From: Coprinellus micaceus
Lineage: Eukaryota > Basidiomycota > Agaricomycetes > Agaricales > Psathyrellaceae
Assembly (NCBI GenBank): GCA_951394405.1
Contig: OX596337.1
Location: forward strand, 2,914,001-2,978,000
Direction: 5' to 3'
Length of the DNA: 64,000 nucleotides
A program made the translations under genes and the position numbers. Each line of letters opens with the position of its first letter. Position 1 is the stretch's first letter. The notes under the pieces are model-generated. The model was not told where the DNA came from. It was given only the letters and a program-made list of their open reading frames with translations, and searched no databases. Shown in pieces: positions 33,939 to 46,330 of the stretch.

Positions 33939-34816
33939 ATGGCCTCCTCCATCCCCCCAAACAAGACCCTCTACCTCAACAACCTCAACGACAAGATCAC
34001 AAAGGACGAGCTCAGGATCCAGCTCTACGCCCTCTTCACCACCTATGGCAAGATCATCGACATCGTCGCCCTCAAGGGCGCCAAGATGAAGGGCCAGGCC
34101 TTCCTCGTATTTGCAGACCAGGCTGGCGCGACCACCGCAATGCGTGCCTGCGAGGGCATGCTTTTCTACGACAAGCCTCTGGTGCGCATAACCCTGCCCC
34201 GCGTTCCACCCCGCGTCGAACTGACACCATTCTTCAGCATATCGCATATGCGAAGACAAAGTCCCATGCGACACTTTCCCGCGAGGACCCTGACTTTGTG
34301 CCGCCAAACGCCGCTAATGCCAGTTCGATCGTGCAGAATGGAAAGAGGGCAAGGGAGGAGGATGGCGCAGACTCGAGGCAGGCGAAGCGCGAAAAGTCGT
34401 CTGATGATGATTCAGACGAAGAGATGGAGATTGAAGACGACGAGGACGAGGCACCTCCAAAGCAGGAAACACGTGCGTCCTATTCCTTTTACATCCAAGT
34501 CCCCGACCTTGATGCCTCGTGCACAGTATCTACCCCCACATCCGTTCCACAACAAGTACAGCAGCCCTCACCAAGGCTACTATGTACGAACCTACCCCAG
34601 GAAGTGACCAACGACGTGCTTTCAGTACTGTTCCAACAGTACCAAGGATTCAAGACTGTACAAGTAACATGGTCTCCCCAACCCAACCCCGATGGCACGC
34701 GAGTGAAGATGGCGCAGGTGTTCTTCGACTCGCCCGAGTCGGCCACCACCGCAAAAGAGGCCACCGACGGATTCATGCTCAAGAAGGGGTGGCAGATGGC
34801 TGTAGTGTATATCTAG
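33939..34816 (+). CDS. U1A/U2B''-like spliceosomal RRM protein
   Basis: snRNA-binding protein with two RRMs. RRM1 has RNP2 LYLNNLN and RNP1 KGQAFLVFAD, the pattern of U1A/U2B''; RRM2 starts LLCTNLPQEVTNDVLSVLF and ends WQMAVVYI, as in the U1A/U2B'' C-terminus. The linker is acidic and disordered (DDDSDEEMEIEDDEDE). Introns follow DKPL at about 34181 and KQET at about 34471. Fungi usually keep one of the two (Msl1 or Mud1); I cannot tell which. Start chosen at MASSIPPNKTLYLNN since the frame upstream is not family-like. About 255 residues. Confidence 0.88.
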
Positions 34817-35365
34817 TTTCTGGCTGTTGGTGTGTCTTTTCCCCCCTTCTGTTTCTGTACCTCCACATTGCTCTCTGTCCACACAATCACAACCCCCATG
34901 ACAGACAAACGTGTCCTGTCAACGCGCTGGCCCATCTATGGAATCTTGCCTACAGGCGCCGTGCTGAAAACTTGCCTTGTCTCTAGGACAGGTAATCACA
35001 TTCCTCAAGGCTCAACTCAAGAGCGGTATTCTCTAGTTTTGCGAACCTTGCCCTTCGTCAGCTATCGCATTTGTCCGCAATTCGCTCACCACTATCGACG
35101 CTTCCTGAACCGGGCGCCTAAAAGACGAAGTGACGGAGATCCCGACCTATTCTCCGATTCACACATTCTGGGCAATTGAAAATGCTATAACTGGACCCCC
35201 CACGTGTAATTCTTACCCTGGACATCGAGTCATCGGCCAATATTCAAGCAAGCTTGCACACCAACGACGAAACGAGCTATCCCTCCGTTAGTTGGGGAGA
35301 CTGCTTATAAGCATTACGTTACACTCTTTTATTTCCATTGTCGTAGGGTCACTATCCAACTAGGC
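34817..35365. other. Intergenic between RRM and DJ-1-like genes
   Basis: 549 bp between two convergent genes. I see nothing beyond probable 3' UTR sequence. Confidence 0.45.
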
Positions 35366-36337
35366 TCACTGGATAGCCTTCAAGATCGCCTCGCCGACAC
35401 CTGCGGCGGAAGCAGGGTTTTGGCCGGTAATGAGCTTTCCATCGACAACAACCTTGGGCTGTATTATGCTGTTAGCATCCGCCCCACGCGAAGACGAGCC
35501 TTTGGTACTCACTCCCCACGGATCCGAGGCCTTCTCGTACTGCCCACCGAGCGCTTTGATCTTGTCTTCGAGTAGGAAAGGGATCTCTTGAACCATGCCC
35601 ACAATTTCTTCCTCGTTGTTGGAGAAACCGGTGAAGTTGCGTCCGGAGAAGATCGACTTTCCGCTGGCGTCAACTGCTTGCACCAATGCACTATGTAGCA
35701 TTTCGAGATCGCGATGAGCGTTCGACGATAGCGGGTGGATGGAAGTGAAAGCCCACGTACGCTGGTCCGTGGCACACAGCCGAGACGATCTTGCCCTCTT
35801 TCCACGCGTCCGACGCCAATTTGGCGTTCAGCTGGTCGGCAGCGAGGTCGATAACGGGGCCGTGTCCGCCAACGTAGAAGATGGCGTCGTAATCCTTGGG
35901 GTTCACGTCGGAGAGTTTCTTGGCGTTTGCCAGTTTTTGGCTGACGGTTTCGTCCTTGAGGAACTGAACGCTCTCTTTGTCGCCCTTGAATGCCTGCCAT
36001 ATAGAACGGGATCGATCAGGTTTGACAAAGTACGATAGGGGGATACGATCCGTGAGTGTCATCGACCGTCAAGGAGATGGAAAGGAGAAGGTTAGACCGA
36101 CCTCAACACTGCCATGATCAAGTGGTGGGTTGGGTCCCGCAGGAGAGGCGAAGTCAATGCTTGCGTGGGGAGCAAGGACGTAATATGGGTGAGCGGCCTC
36201 GGGAAGGTACCAGCCCTACGTCGTTTACATTTCGTCAGTTCACTGTTTACGGCGACTCCGTGCGAAGCTCGACGTACTGTGGGCTTCCCGGTGAGGGTCT
36301 TGTTGCAGGAGGTCAAAACGAAGAGTACAGAAGGCAT
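35366..36337 (-). CDS. DJ-1/PfpI family protein, Hsp31-like glyoxalase
   Basis: Probable glutathione-independent glyoxalase (methylglyoxal to lactate) or chaperone of the Hsp31 type. Starts MPSVLFVLTSCNKTLTG, then GWYLPEAAHPYYVL with the conserved Glu, YDAIFYVGGHGPVIDLA, and the nucleophile elbow VSAVCHGPAALV with Cys-His. The end is KLITGQNPASAAGVGEAILKA. Three or four short introns give about 240 residues. The EAAHP and GGHGP motifs fit class I glyoxalase 3 better than mammalian DJ-1. Divergent from MOB1 over 392 bp. All catalytic residues are present. Confidence 0.9.
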
Positions 36338-36729
36338 GTCGAGGGCAAGGTGGGTATGGTGAAAGAAACTGTGGAACTAAAGTTAGAGGAGGTTTTTATA
36401 TCGTCATAGGTCTCCGGGCGCTTGTGGTTGCCGGTATCCCGCCTGATGGGGCCTTACTCAGCGCTTACTACGGATCCACGAGGGCGGTCGCCACCCATGG
36501 TGACAATCTGTGTAGATTTGGGCGTGCATTCACACAGGCGACAATACTCCAGCAACTTGCTGTCCCACAAACCTCCGAGTCGCTAATTACAAGCCTTGTA
36601 GGAATGTCGAGATAAGATTAATGTGATCAGATCAAAGTACTTCGGCAATCTCCGAACGACCCTAATTGAACATGCAACGATGATCAAGCCCTCTCTCGTC
36701 CATCGCTCTCTCCCAGCATCTACACTCCA
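36338..36729. promoter_or_regulatory. Shared upstream region of DJ-1-like gene and MOB1
   Basis: 392 bp between divergent start codons. No TATA box or gene stands out. Confidence 0.4.
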
Positions 36730-38579
36730 ATGTCGTCCTTTTTTGGTCTGTGAGTCGCCAAGCACCCCTGCGTTTTACTGGGGAACCTAAATATGGAGCC
36801 AGGGGCAAGACACGTACCTTCAAACCACGTCGAGATGTCCCAGAAGGCACGAAGCAATACCAGTTGCGCAAGTACGCCGAGGCGACGCTGGTACGGAAAC
36901 GCGTTGTGGGCACCATCGGCAGCATCTGACACGAACCGAATGCTTGCCTGGTATGTAGGGCTCAGGAAATCTGCGCTTAGCGGTTCAGCTCCCCGAAGGC
37001 GAGGACCTAAACGAGTGGCTTGCGGTGCACAGTGCGTTTCACTCCCCTTGCTTCCATTCGATGTTCGGGAGGAAGGTGAAAGTTGACCCTTGAAGCCGCG
37101 TTTCAGCCGTCGACTTCTTCAACCACTTGAACATGCTCTATGGAACTGTCACGGAGTTCTGCACGCAGCAGGAGGTGAGCATTTTCACCTGCCCCACTCG
37201 AACCCGTTCATTCCAGATCCCACACATCCGGAGTGGGGCCGCGGGAATAGGCGCCCATCCGTGAAGCTGTTCTCATTCCTCGCGTTCATTTCCTCTTTAC
37301 TTGTAGTGTCCTGTGATGTCGGCGGGCCCAAGGTCCGTGACATCTCTCAAATGGATGCAGTATAGCTTCATAACCCAACTCCAACTCTCTCAGGTACGAG
37401 TACCTCTGGGAAGACGGCGTCAAGTATCGCCGGCCAACGAAGCTCCCTGCACCGGACTATGTCGATGCGTTGATGAACTGGGCGCAGGGGCTTCTCGATG
37501 ACGAGAACGTATTCCCGCACAAGATCGGTAAGTTCAGACTCCTCGCTCGTGAATTGCACGCGCCATTGTCTGTGGGTGCCTTTTATTGGGCAAGCGCGTG
37601 CACCGAGGTCCCCGCCGACGTTTTCTTCCAATCCATGTCCCCTTGGGTCTATCATTGAACAAGCGCCTATCTGCACGCGTCCCTAAACCGCTCCATACCT
37701 CCCACCTCCCCTTCATCCCTTTCAGGTGTTCCATTCCCCAAGAACTTCCGCGACACCGTCCGCACCATCGTCCGCCGTCTCTTCCGCATCTACGCGCATA
37801 TCTACAGCAATCACTTCGACCATATCTGTGCTTTGGGCATCGAACGTACGTCTTCTCATTTATCAATGTATGCGGCCGCGTTAAGGCCAGGTCGTGGTCA
37901 GATGCTAATCGTCTACGGTTCCTTCTCTCGTTACACCTATTCAATCCTAAATCATTCGCCACCGTTCGCCACCGCTGCATAACATGGTCCCCTACGCTTT
38001 CGTAACGCGGCATTTACCCCTAACTCCTGCCTTCGTCCCCGCATCCCACCGCTTCTGGAATGGCGTTCCAACGTGGGCTTCCATCCCCTGCGCTTTCGAC
38101 GGGTACACTGCTTCCTTCCTCGATGCGGGCCCGCATCGGTCGTACTCTTTAAAACGCGGCCTTTCCACTTGCGCTGTACGATTGTGCACCTGATTGGGCG
38201 TATATGCTGGATCTCGTTATCGCTGGCGCCTTCCCTCTGGCCTTGGATGTAATGCTTCCTGACCTTTTGGGTTGAAACGATTTGGGAACCCCCCTCCCGG
38301 CCCCTCGCCTCCATCCTGTTCTCTGCCCTTGCTGCCAATGTACTCGGCTGGACATCCGGTAATCAGCCCACCTTAACACAAGCTACCGCCATTTCTTCTT
38401 GTTCATAAATGAGGTACGCTCCCGACTTTCATGTGTTATGGTGCTTTAAACTCATCGGACCCTTCGTGCCACCCCTTTTGCAGTTCGACTTGGTAGATAA
38501 GAAAGAGCTGGCACCCTTGGAGGAACTGAACGATGCGATCCTCGCGGAGGACGGCGGCAAGAACGCAGGTGGCCGGTGA
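36730..38579 (+). CDS. MOB1: Mob1 kinase activator
   Basis: Co-activator of NDR/LATS kinases (Dbf2/Sid2) in the mitotic exit/septation network. Exons give MSSFFGLGKTRTFKPRRDVP, GTKQYQLRKYAEATL, GSGNLRLAVQLPEGEDLNEW, VDFFNHLNMLYGTVTEFC, CPVMSAGPKYEYLWEDG, APDYVDALMNWAQGLLDD, GVPFPKNFRDTVRTIVRRLF, HIYSNHFDHICALGIE and PHLNTSYRHFFLFINEF, ending GKNAGGR. The zinc-binding Cys and His residues (CxxxxC and HxxxxH) are all present. The intron between ALGIE and PHLNTS is 521 nt (37846-38366), about ten times the local norm, and no sequence is missing from the protein across it. Confidence 0.92.
37846..38366 (+). other. Outsize 521-nt intron of MOB1
   Basis: Bounded by GTACGT and ATCAG. Neighbouring introns in the same gene and window are about 50-75 nt. 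Contains no ORF I can support. A hosted small RNA or a recent insertion are possible. Confidence 0.7.
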
Positions 38580-40201
38580 AGCCGTCCGATTCAAGCCATT
38601 ACTAGCTTAGAGGTGGGCCTCTCTTGCCACTTTCCTCGAGACTGGTTAACAGCATCCCTCGGTTGGACTGATGCGACAATCACAGGGTGACCCGGGACTT
38701 CTCCCGTTTTAATACCACTCTTGAGGAAGAGGCGGTCCTGGAATGTCGATATCTCGTCCGATATTGACCCACATCACTTCTATTTCGACACACTTCTCTC
38801 GCGAAAGTCGTCCCGACCCACCTTGCTTAGATCATTTGACCCACCTCGCCACGCCTCGCCCTTCTTCTCATCTCACTCTACTTTGTATCACGGTATCCGA
38901 CCTCCCTCGTGTTCTCGCTCACTTCACACTGTACAAGTTACCCGTTCAACTTTCTCTCACCAATGCCCTCCAGTGCCTTGTCCGCCGCTTTGTTTGTACA
39001 ACTCGTCAAACCTTAATTTCCCAAATGTATACCCACCACACGACACCAGTGCTAGGGATATCATTCCTTCATTCATTTCCGTCCCAACTCTCTCTGAAAT
39101 TGCGACGTATAGCCAGGTGACTCGCCACAGGGCAGTCGCTTGACCCAGGACACCCCTCATAGCCGCCCTCGATGGCCAGCTGCGATCGCCGTGTCATAGA
39201 AAACATGAATGCTTGAGCCGAACATCGACACAAGTCCGTCCGACGGTTCTGAAAGTCCTCGAAACACGGCACCCCCCGAGATCCGCTTTTTCTCTGACGC
39301 TCCACACCTGCTTCTCGACATTACCCTCAGGTTCAGTGAGCGCTTGAGCAGCAACTCGAACGAGCAAGGGCATGATGCAATAAATGACCACCAGGCTCGC
39401 AGGCAACGCGCGAGATCGCCGAGCCCGATCATCGATCACTCAGCGCCTGTTAAACGACGCGTTCATCAGGCGCGCTCAAAATCTCTACGTCATATGCGCG
39501 TCATGATATTCGCCGGTGCGGCGTCTTTCCCTTCTTTTCCTCTTCGTCTCGAATCGACCACGTACCGCTTCTGATTCCAGTGAAGAACCCCACACAGCCC
39601 TACACACACGAAGATATACTTGGGTTGCCGGCCCAAGGAAATAGTGCATGTGTGTATGCAGCTACAAAGCGTATATGATGCAACTATAATATACAGGTTT
39701 GGAATTCGTAAATTCGTGTGTATGAGTGCGAAGGAATGCAGGTGATAGAGTCCCAAATAAACGACACAGAAAAATGCTACAAGGTGACACTGAGTGGATG
39801 CGTGTATATGCCCAGGATCGTGATACGATGCAAGAAGGAAAGAATAAACATAAAACAGCTGAGTATCGGGGTGGAAAAGGGGATGGAGAGGGTTGGCTTG
39901 CCAAGGATGTGTGCTGGTCCCTACTTTTGGTCGGGTATCAAAGGGTCCGATGGTGTGGGGTGGCGAGGGATGGGGTGCCTTTAGGGTTTCAGCTGGAGCC
40001 GCGAGAGCGAACGACGGAGACAGCGGCGAGATATACCAGAACTAGAAGAAGAAGAAAGAGGCCCGAAATAGAGAGAAAGGCATGAGGGGGTAATAGTAAC
40101 CAGAGACGACGTCGGCGAGTCTATGTGTGTGCAACGTTGAGGCAGAGAAAACAAAGCGGAATGGTCGGGGACATTCTTGGAAGTTCGAGTTTGCTTCCGT
40201 A
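38580..40201. other. Long region without a confident gene
   Basis: 1622 bp between the MOB1 stop and the BTB-like gene stop. The left half is pyrimidine-rich (about 38700-39000). A plus-strand frame at 39209-39574 (about 120 codons, PPEIRFFSDAPHLLLDITLR) looks mildly protein-like but matches nothing I know. The right part (39600-40100) is AT- and G-rich, non-coding in appearance. Confidence 0.35.
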
Positions 40202-41322
40202 TCAAATGGTACGCTGTGGAGTCAATTTGTGTGGTGAGGTTGCGGATGGAGCCAGAGATGAAAAAAGACTGACCTTGACAACGGACCATTGCACCACGAG
40301 GTTCTTTATGCGCTCTCGAAGCGCAGACTGGCACTGCTCGCAAGTAAGGTGGTCTGCGAGGGGACGGAGGGCAGACTCCATTGTGCTCGTAGACAGATCT
40401 GTATGCAATTGGATTGAGCGGGTGCATCTCCACAAACTGGATTAGGCTCACCTGGCCGGGCTTCCCATGCGAGATAAGCAGATGCGAGGGCCCAAGCGCG
40501 CGTGAGTTTCTTCTGCTCATTGAAATCGCAATCGTGGGTTGGTGGGTGGGGCTGAGGCGGGGGCAGCAGAACGCGTTTGAGGGCGTCAGATCGGCCAAAA
40601 TGGAGGAAGAAAAGGCGTTTGAGATAGACAGCCCCAATACGCTCAGCCATCTCGTCGGTGAGCGAGAAGAGCGGGAAGCCCAGCAGATGGGAGGATGTGG
40701 CGACCGCAAGATCGTAGAGGTCGAAGCCTGCTGCGAGCGCGTAGAGATCGAGGGGGAAAAGGGGGGCATATGCAAGGAGAATGTTGTATAGGGGCGACGA
40801 AGGCGTGATTTGCGCCTTTGGCGATATGCCGTACGTTGGGAGACGATTGACTGCCTGGCAGAGCGACTGGAATGATGGCGAGTAGTGGGCGCAGGACATG
40901 TCATAGGCGGCGTGAAGGATGATATTGAGTATTGAAGAGTGGTCTGGGACGGAGAGAAAGGGGTCCAGGTCTTTGTTGGCGGGGTTGAGGGGTGTGGGGC
41001 GAGGAAGACGGCTGTCGAACCCGTTGTTGGACACGGCGAGGAGGGTCGCCTGGTGAACGTAGAAGAAGACGCCGTCAAGGCTGACGAGGACGACGTCGGT
41101 CTGGGAGGGGGCGAGCTGTGCGGCGGGGTGGAATGTGGTGGAGATGGAGACGAGGGTGCTCCCGTCGCTGTTGTCCTCGACGACGGGGCTGCCGTCGTGG
41201 CTCTGGGGCGGGGTGGGGATCTGTGCGGCGGCCTTCTCGCGGTGAGCAAAGTCCATGTGGAGGGGGTCGTGGACAAACTGGAGGACGTTGTCCCAGTCGG
41301 CGTCGGGGGTTGAGTGAGACAT
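40202..41322 (-). CDS. BTB/POZ-like domain protein
   Basis: Function unknown; basidiomycete BTB-like proteins may act as adaptors. Starts MSHSTPDADWDNVLQFV. The BTB core is TDVVLVSLDGVFFYVHQATL (about residues 80-100), followed by helices typical of the fold (DHSSILNIILHAAYDMSCAH; LYALAAGFDLYDLAVATSSH). Two introns near the end join to LADHLTCEQCQSALRERIK and a stop at 40202. The CxxC near the end is a common feature of such fungal proteins. An upstream in-frame Met (MEWIIHAQS, 41370) is less likely. About 340 residues. Tandem with DBP8 on the same strand, 124 bp apart. Confidence 0.72.
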
Positions 41323-41446
41323 GCTGGGGACGATCGCAGCAGCAGACTGAGCGTGTATTATCCATTCCAACCACGTCCATTCCCAGGCCAGGGGCTCCCT
41401 CCAAATCGGGGTAGCCCCTGTCTCCGCCGGTGTATCTACTTGTAAT

Positions 41447-44133
41447 CTACGTCTGTGCCCCTCGCTTCATCCTGTTGATCTCTTCGCGCTTCCCAAAACC
41501 AGATGCGTACAGTTCCTGTCGATCCACGGCGTCAAACACGTTCTCGGACGGGTATTCGGCTGACATACCATGTTGGCGACGCGCTTGGCGGTCGACACCG
41601 CGTTCAGCTTCTCCAGCACCTTTTCTTCGTTCATCGTCATTTCCTCGAGTTGCGTGTCTGCCATGTGGTCAGGCGCGCTCTTCTTTCCAAGGAACCCCAC
41701 TCACTGATTCGTTTCTCAATCTTCAGAACCCGCTCCTCGTCTCTCTCCGTCACAAAACTGATAGCAACACCGCCTTTGCCTGCACGCGCAGTTCGTCCGA
41801 CACGATGCGTATACTCTTCAGGCTCACCCGGCAAATCCCAATTTACAACCAATGCCACGTCGGGAATGTCCAATCCACGCGCACCAACGTCCGTCGACAC
41901 CAACACTGGCACCACACTCGCCTTGAACAACTGCAGACTCGACAATCTCTCCCTCTGCGTCAGTTTCGAATGCAGGCTCGTACTTCTGATCCCGAGTGTC
42001 TTCAGCAGAAGGGTGAGGTATGCAGCGGACTTTGCGCGTGAACAAAAGATAATTGTCGGCGGGGGCTGTACAATTTCGTCTTCTTGCGAACTGCTCGACT
42101 TCTTGGCTCCTTTCCTCGCAGAAGACTTTTTCGAGGAGCTTTTCTTCTCTGGTTCAGGAGGCCCTCTCCGTAGATGGATTGTAGATTCCGGGGGGTTGCA
42201 CAGGAGCCGAAAGAGGTATGCTTCGCGGACATGCGACGGCACGAGGATATAGTGTTGCTTCAGCGTCGACACTGTCTCAATGCTGCGATTTTTAAAATAC
42301 GAAGGCAACGTAGACCTAGGGACTGACACTCACCTCTCCTTCATCCGATGTACAAACGGCTTCATCTTCCCGGGCCTCGGTGGCGCCTCGGCGAGGGTCT
42401 CGATGCTTTCCGTTAGGGTTGCCGTGAATAAGCATGTCTGCCTCTCCTTCGGCAATGCCCCAAAAATGTGCGCAAGTTCTGCAGAGAACGTCGGCGTCAG
42501 TAGGCGGTCAGCCTCATCGAGCACCTATTCAAAAGAAATTGGGGTGCTAGCCAGTCAGTGCCTCCATGATGTTGAGCTAATGTTTGACAGATGGTCAGAA
42601 GCCACCCCAAATGTTACTCACCAGAAACTTCACCCGGCCCAGGCTCCAACCCCCGCTCGTACTCTTCAAATGGTCCACCATCCGCCCCGGTGTCGCGATC
42701 ACGACATGCGGGCGACCGTCGAGCTCGAGGGCCTGCGTCATCATGTCCATTCCACCAACGACGACCGCTGTCCGAACATTGACAGACCCTCCCAGTACGG
42801 CGAACTGTTCGGCAATTTGGAATGCGAGTTCTCTGACGGTCGAGGGTAGGGGACGTGTAGAGAAACAGAAGGGTGGAAGGAAAGTTAGTCAGTATGACAC
42901 CGATATCCGAACAGATAGAACAGGGTGTGGAAGGAAGGAAGTGGGGAACAACATGGGGGGAAGGGAGGGTATAAGCTTTGCCAGTGAACATGCCATAGGG
43001 GGAGATCGTCGCCTAGCTATGTCATAGCGTCACATCGCCCGGTCAAAGTAAATATTCATAGAACGTCGAATAGGTAATAGAACAGCGGCAGGCAGGCAGG
43101 GCCCGAGAGACTTCCCATAGAACACCAGAGGCTGATGGAATATGGGACCGATAGAATGCGCAGACCTCAAAGACTCGGAAGACTCACCTCGTGGGCGTTA
43201 GGACAAGGGCAAAAATTCCGTAAGGGTCCACGAGGAGTTTCTGAAGAATGGGAAGCGCGAACGCTATGGTCTTTCCTGAACCGGTTTTAGCGTTGCCAAT
43301 GCAGTCTCTGCCTATGCCGATTCCAGGGGTCAGTTTTACGCCTTGATACCAGGAAGATACACCACAGAAGGGGGCAGGAGAAGGCAACGGCCATACAACC
43401 CGTGGAGAGGAGGGCAAAACAAAAACACACCTGATAGAATTGGAGGTATACATGCAGATTGCACCTCCGTTGGGCTTGTAATCGACATACTTTTGAGAGC
43501 AGCTCGAAGGGGGGACGATATTCCCAACGAAGTGAATGTCATCATGGGGGTTGGTTTGGATTGCGCGGGTAGTGGTGTTACGTCCTCTTCCTTCAGATGG
43601 TCTGCTTCATCCTTCTTGCCATCCAGCTCCTTCCTTGTATTCACGGCTTTGGTCTTGAGTTGTGCTTGCATGGGCTCGAGCTCCCTCTCCTTTAGTTCCT
43701 TATTCCGCAGCGCGGATGCGAAACGGTCCTCGACGTCGGTCTGAGGCCCTGCCAGGGAGAAAGGTTCGTCGTCGCTGTCGTCTTCGTCTTCCTCGTCTGC
43801 CGCGGTCACTGCATCGTCTCCATCTTCTTCTGAGCCATTTCTCTCTTCTGAGTCCTCCTCCTCACTATCTTCTCCGCTACTCTGGCTTTCTTCCGAGCCT
43901 TCCTCGACCCCGTCCCCATCTACTTCTGACCCCGGATGCAGCCTCTCGTCCGAACCTGTACCGTCCGAGTCCTCCCCTTCGAAAGCCGCCCTCCCCACCC
44001 GCACATCATCCATCCTTATCCTCTTTGCTGCAGGCCCCTCTTGCATCCGTAGGAGGTCATCTGCCGTCAGCGCCCTCTTCTTCTGTGACTTTTTGAGTTC
44101 TGTTCCTGATGCTGGTATTCTTGACTTCATCAT
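41447..44133 (-). CDS. DBP8: DEAD-box RNA helicase Dbp8 (DDX49)
   Basis: Nucleolar helicase for 18S rRNA processing. An acidic N-terminal region of about 160 residues ([20 protein letters not shown]) precedes the Q motif ([15 protein letters not shown] ... [13 protein letters not shown]). Motifs: I AKTGSGKT, Ia PTRELA, Ib TPGR, II DEAD (VLDEADRLL), III in FTATLT (usually SAT; here TAT), [23 protein letters not shown]. The C-terminus, with a last intron at about 41508-41562, ends [17 protein letters not shown], typical of Dbp8. An insert rich in Lys/Ser lies between VREAYL and IIFCSRAKS. The start has two Mets in a row; either is possible. The catalytic motifs are intact, unlike the pseudohelicase at 52213. 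Confidence 0.92.
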
Positions 44134-44986
44134 GGTGTCCTCCCTGTCGTACGCGTGCCTCTAGTGCTTTTCGTCTGAATCCTTTATCAGACTTTATGTC
44201 CGTTAGGGGTAGATAGAAGGGTTGTAGAGAGAGGGTTAACAGATGAAAGTAATGGAAGAGATGAATGAGTTGAAATGACGACGAGAGCAAAACAAAATGA
44301 TCGCGCGTCAATCCCATCATGAGCCAAACAAAGACAAGCATCTAGGAATTTAAGCGCCCAAACGAGCCAACCCCGATCTGGGCGCTAAGACGCACCTAGG
44401 CCATTGTTACTAAGAATTGCGCTTGAGGTCATACGAGAATATTCCAAAGGTGATTAGGATCCTCTAAATAGCCGAGTTTGGGTGCCACTCTCTCTCGTCT
44501 CGAATTAGCTCTTGGGCCCTAAATCGTAAAGTGCAGGTATTTCTGTGAGAAGGCTGTTATTACAAGAGCTGAACAGCGCCTTTCGCCATCCGGAGGAAGC
44601 ACATAAGAGGATAGCACGTAGCGGTGCCGGGAGAATTCGAACGCACGGATGTCAACACGTAATGATAGAAATGGAGTTGGTGGGCTGCTGTGGGCGCTAA
44701 CTGACCTATAATCGGTATAGCTTCCTCGAGTATCGGATCGATTGTGGTGACACATAATGCAATGGAATGAAAAGCCCTCGCCACATTTAACGCTATGTCA
44801 TGCACACCGAACGTCAACTCTCAGACAACTCGGGCACTAGTGGCGATCACGCGGCTGGCAAGGCCCTGTACTTTGCGGCGTATAAAGCTGATCTGGCAGG
44901 ACGCGTAATGGATCCCCAGATTCAAACCATCTTTCACCCAAACCTTCATCTTAACCAAACTTCGCCAATTTTCAGCCAGTCTCGAT
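44134..44986. promoter_or_regulatory. Divergent upstream region, DBP8 and DUF302-like gene
   Basis: 853 bp. A TATAAAG lies at 44881, 106 nt before the plus-strand ATG. A minus-strand frame at 44560-44817 (85 codons) has no known match. A short TTCGAA-containing stretch near 44635 looks like part of a tRNA arm but does not fold. Confidence 0.4.
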
Positions 44987-45629
44987 ATGCCCCCGTCCAA
45001 GTCTATTACCCGCACCCCGACCGAGCTCGTGACATACAGCTCCACCGTCCCCTTCGTTGAAGCCCGAGCACGACTCGAGGAGTATATCAAGCGGACCGCG
45101 TCGATAGAACAGGGCGCTTTGGACAAGATTCGGGATGCTAGATCGGCTGAGGAAATCACAAAGGCGGTCGACGACGTAACTCAAGGTGGCGACTTTCTGT
45201 GAGTAGCCGACTCCTGACCCCAACCGAGCTCTCTGTATACTGATACGATATCAACCCCGAATCGCCAGATTCTTCCAGGACTACACCTTCAACACGTTCC
45301 TCAGCCTCCTCGAGAACCGGGTGATCCCCCCTACCAAGGGCTACATATTCGGCAACCCGCTCATCGCGCGCTTGATCCTCGAGCGCGACCTCACCGGAGG
45401 TACTTTCATTCCTCCTCGCATTCTCCTTCGGGAGCACGGGTACCAAGGACACTCGTCTGGAAGGCCGCTGACCACGCTACAGTACCACAAGCCGTCAACT
45501 TTGCTTCCTACGGCTCATTTGGATAGGGACGGGGAGCTGAAGAAGCAACTCGAGGGGCTGGACGCGAAGATTGAGAAGATGGTACGAGTGGTATTGGACG
45601 AGAATGGCCCGGTCATGAGCAAGTTATAG
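44987..45629 (+). CDS. DUF302-like protein
   Basis: Function unknown. Exons 44987-45198 and 45269-45629 join to 190 residues, MPPSKSITRTPTELVTYSST onward. The block TKGYIFGNPLIARLILERDL matches the GNPLIA signature of fungal DUF302 proteins, followed by the family's PPRILL region. The N-terminal stretch EARARLEEYIKRTASI is helical. No signal peptide or membrane span is seen. It may bind a small ligand, as the DUF302 fold suggests, but this is inference. It has one 70-nt intron. Confidence 0.65.
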
Positions 45630-46330
45630 GCCGTATGGTGCACCGAGCTTGTCCAGCCGTCAAAACGTCAGGTCGGCACAGGGGAATAGGCACCCAGAAT
45701 CACGGGCCTTTCGGCACGAGATCGACTTCGGACCCCAAAGGAAGGTCGAGGTTGATTTCAAGTTGACAAGAGCGTTAAGGTTAACAGTGATATTGTCCAA
45801 TTTTACCAATAGATAGCTAAGTGCGAGTCTATAGTGCAAATACTTACGTATGTCGTAAACCGTGGTGGGATAGTATGAATGTACAACAACAAAGCGTCAG
45901 AAGAAAACGTGAGGGGCAAATGCAAGTAGGTTGTGCGTAGCAAGGGTCGTAGACGAATGAAGATAGGATGTGGAAGGGGTAAATAGAAAGTGCGGATGAT
46001 GATGATGGTGTCTAGTGGAACGGCAGGCACCCGGTGCCTGTGATAACTGAATTGAAATGCAGATGGAGATGGAGGTGGAGATGCGAAGAGTGAGACGTGA
46101 ACGAAGATGGACGAAGGTAGGAACGAAGACGAAATGAGGATGGATAGTGATGGGGATGATGATACGTGGGATGGAAAGAGAACGAAGAGCAGAAATGCAG
46201 TCATAAAAACGTAGCGATGGGTCATAGTCGTGATAAAAACGAAGCAAGAGATGTCAAATAAAGGGAGAGGGAAGGGAGGAGCGAGGGAAGAACGAACATG
46301 TTTGGGTGGACGTGAGCGGAATGAACCAGA
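45630..46330. other. Intergenic, DUF302-like and HMG-box genes (convergent)
   Basis: 701 bp. Purine-rich imperfect repeats of GAGATG and GATGAT occur about 45990-46170 and look non-coding. Probable 3' UTRs. Confidence 0.4.

Noticed and set aside
38721..39143. 140-codon plus frame after MOB1
   Set aside because: Pyrimidine-rich composition giving Ser/Pro/His-rich translation, with several frames open at once; looks like non-coding sequence.
40939..41414. Gly/Val/Arg-rich plus frames opposite the BTB-like gene
   Set aside because: They are antisense shadows of a confident coding exon with strong GC-rich codon bias.
44600..44740. tRNA-like gene on the minus strand (TTCGAA loop, GGTCAGTTAG D-arm-like string)
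   Set aside because: The T-arm stem does not pair (flanks of the TTCGAAT loop are not complementary), no acceptor stem matches, and the anticodon loop has a pyrimidine at position 37.
45990..46170. GAGATG/GATGAT imperfect repeats as a possible satellite
   Set aside because: Too short and irregular for a defined repeat; simple purine bias explains it.
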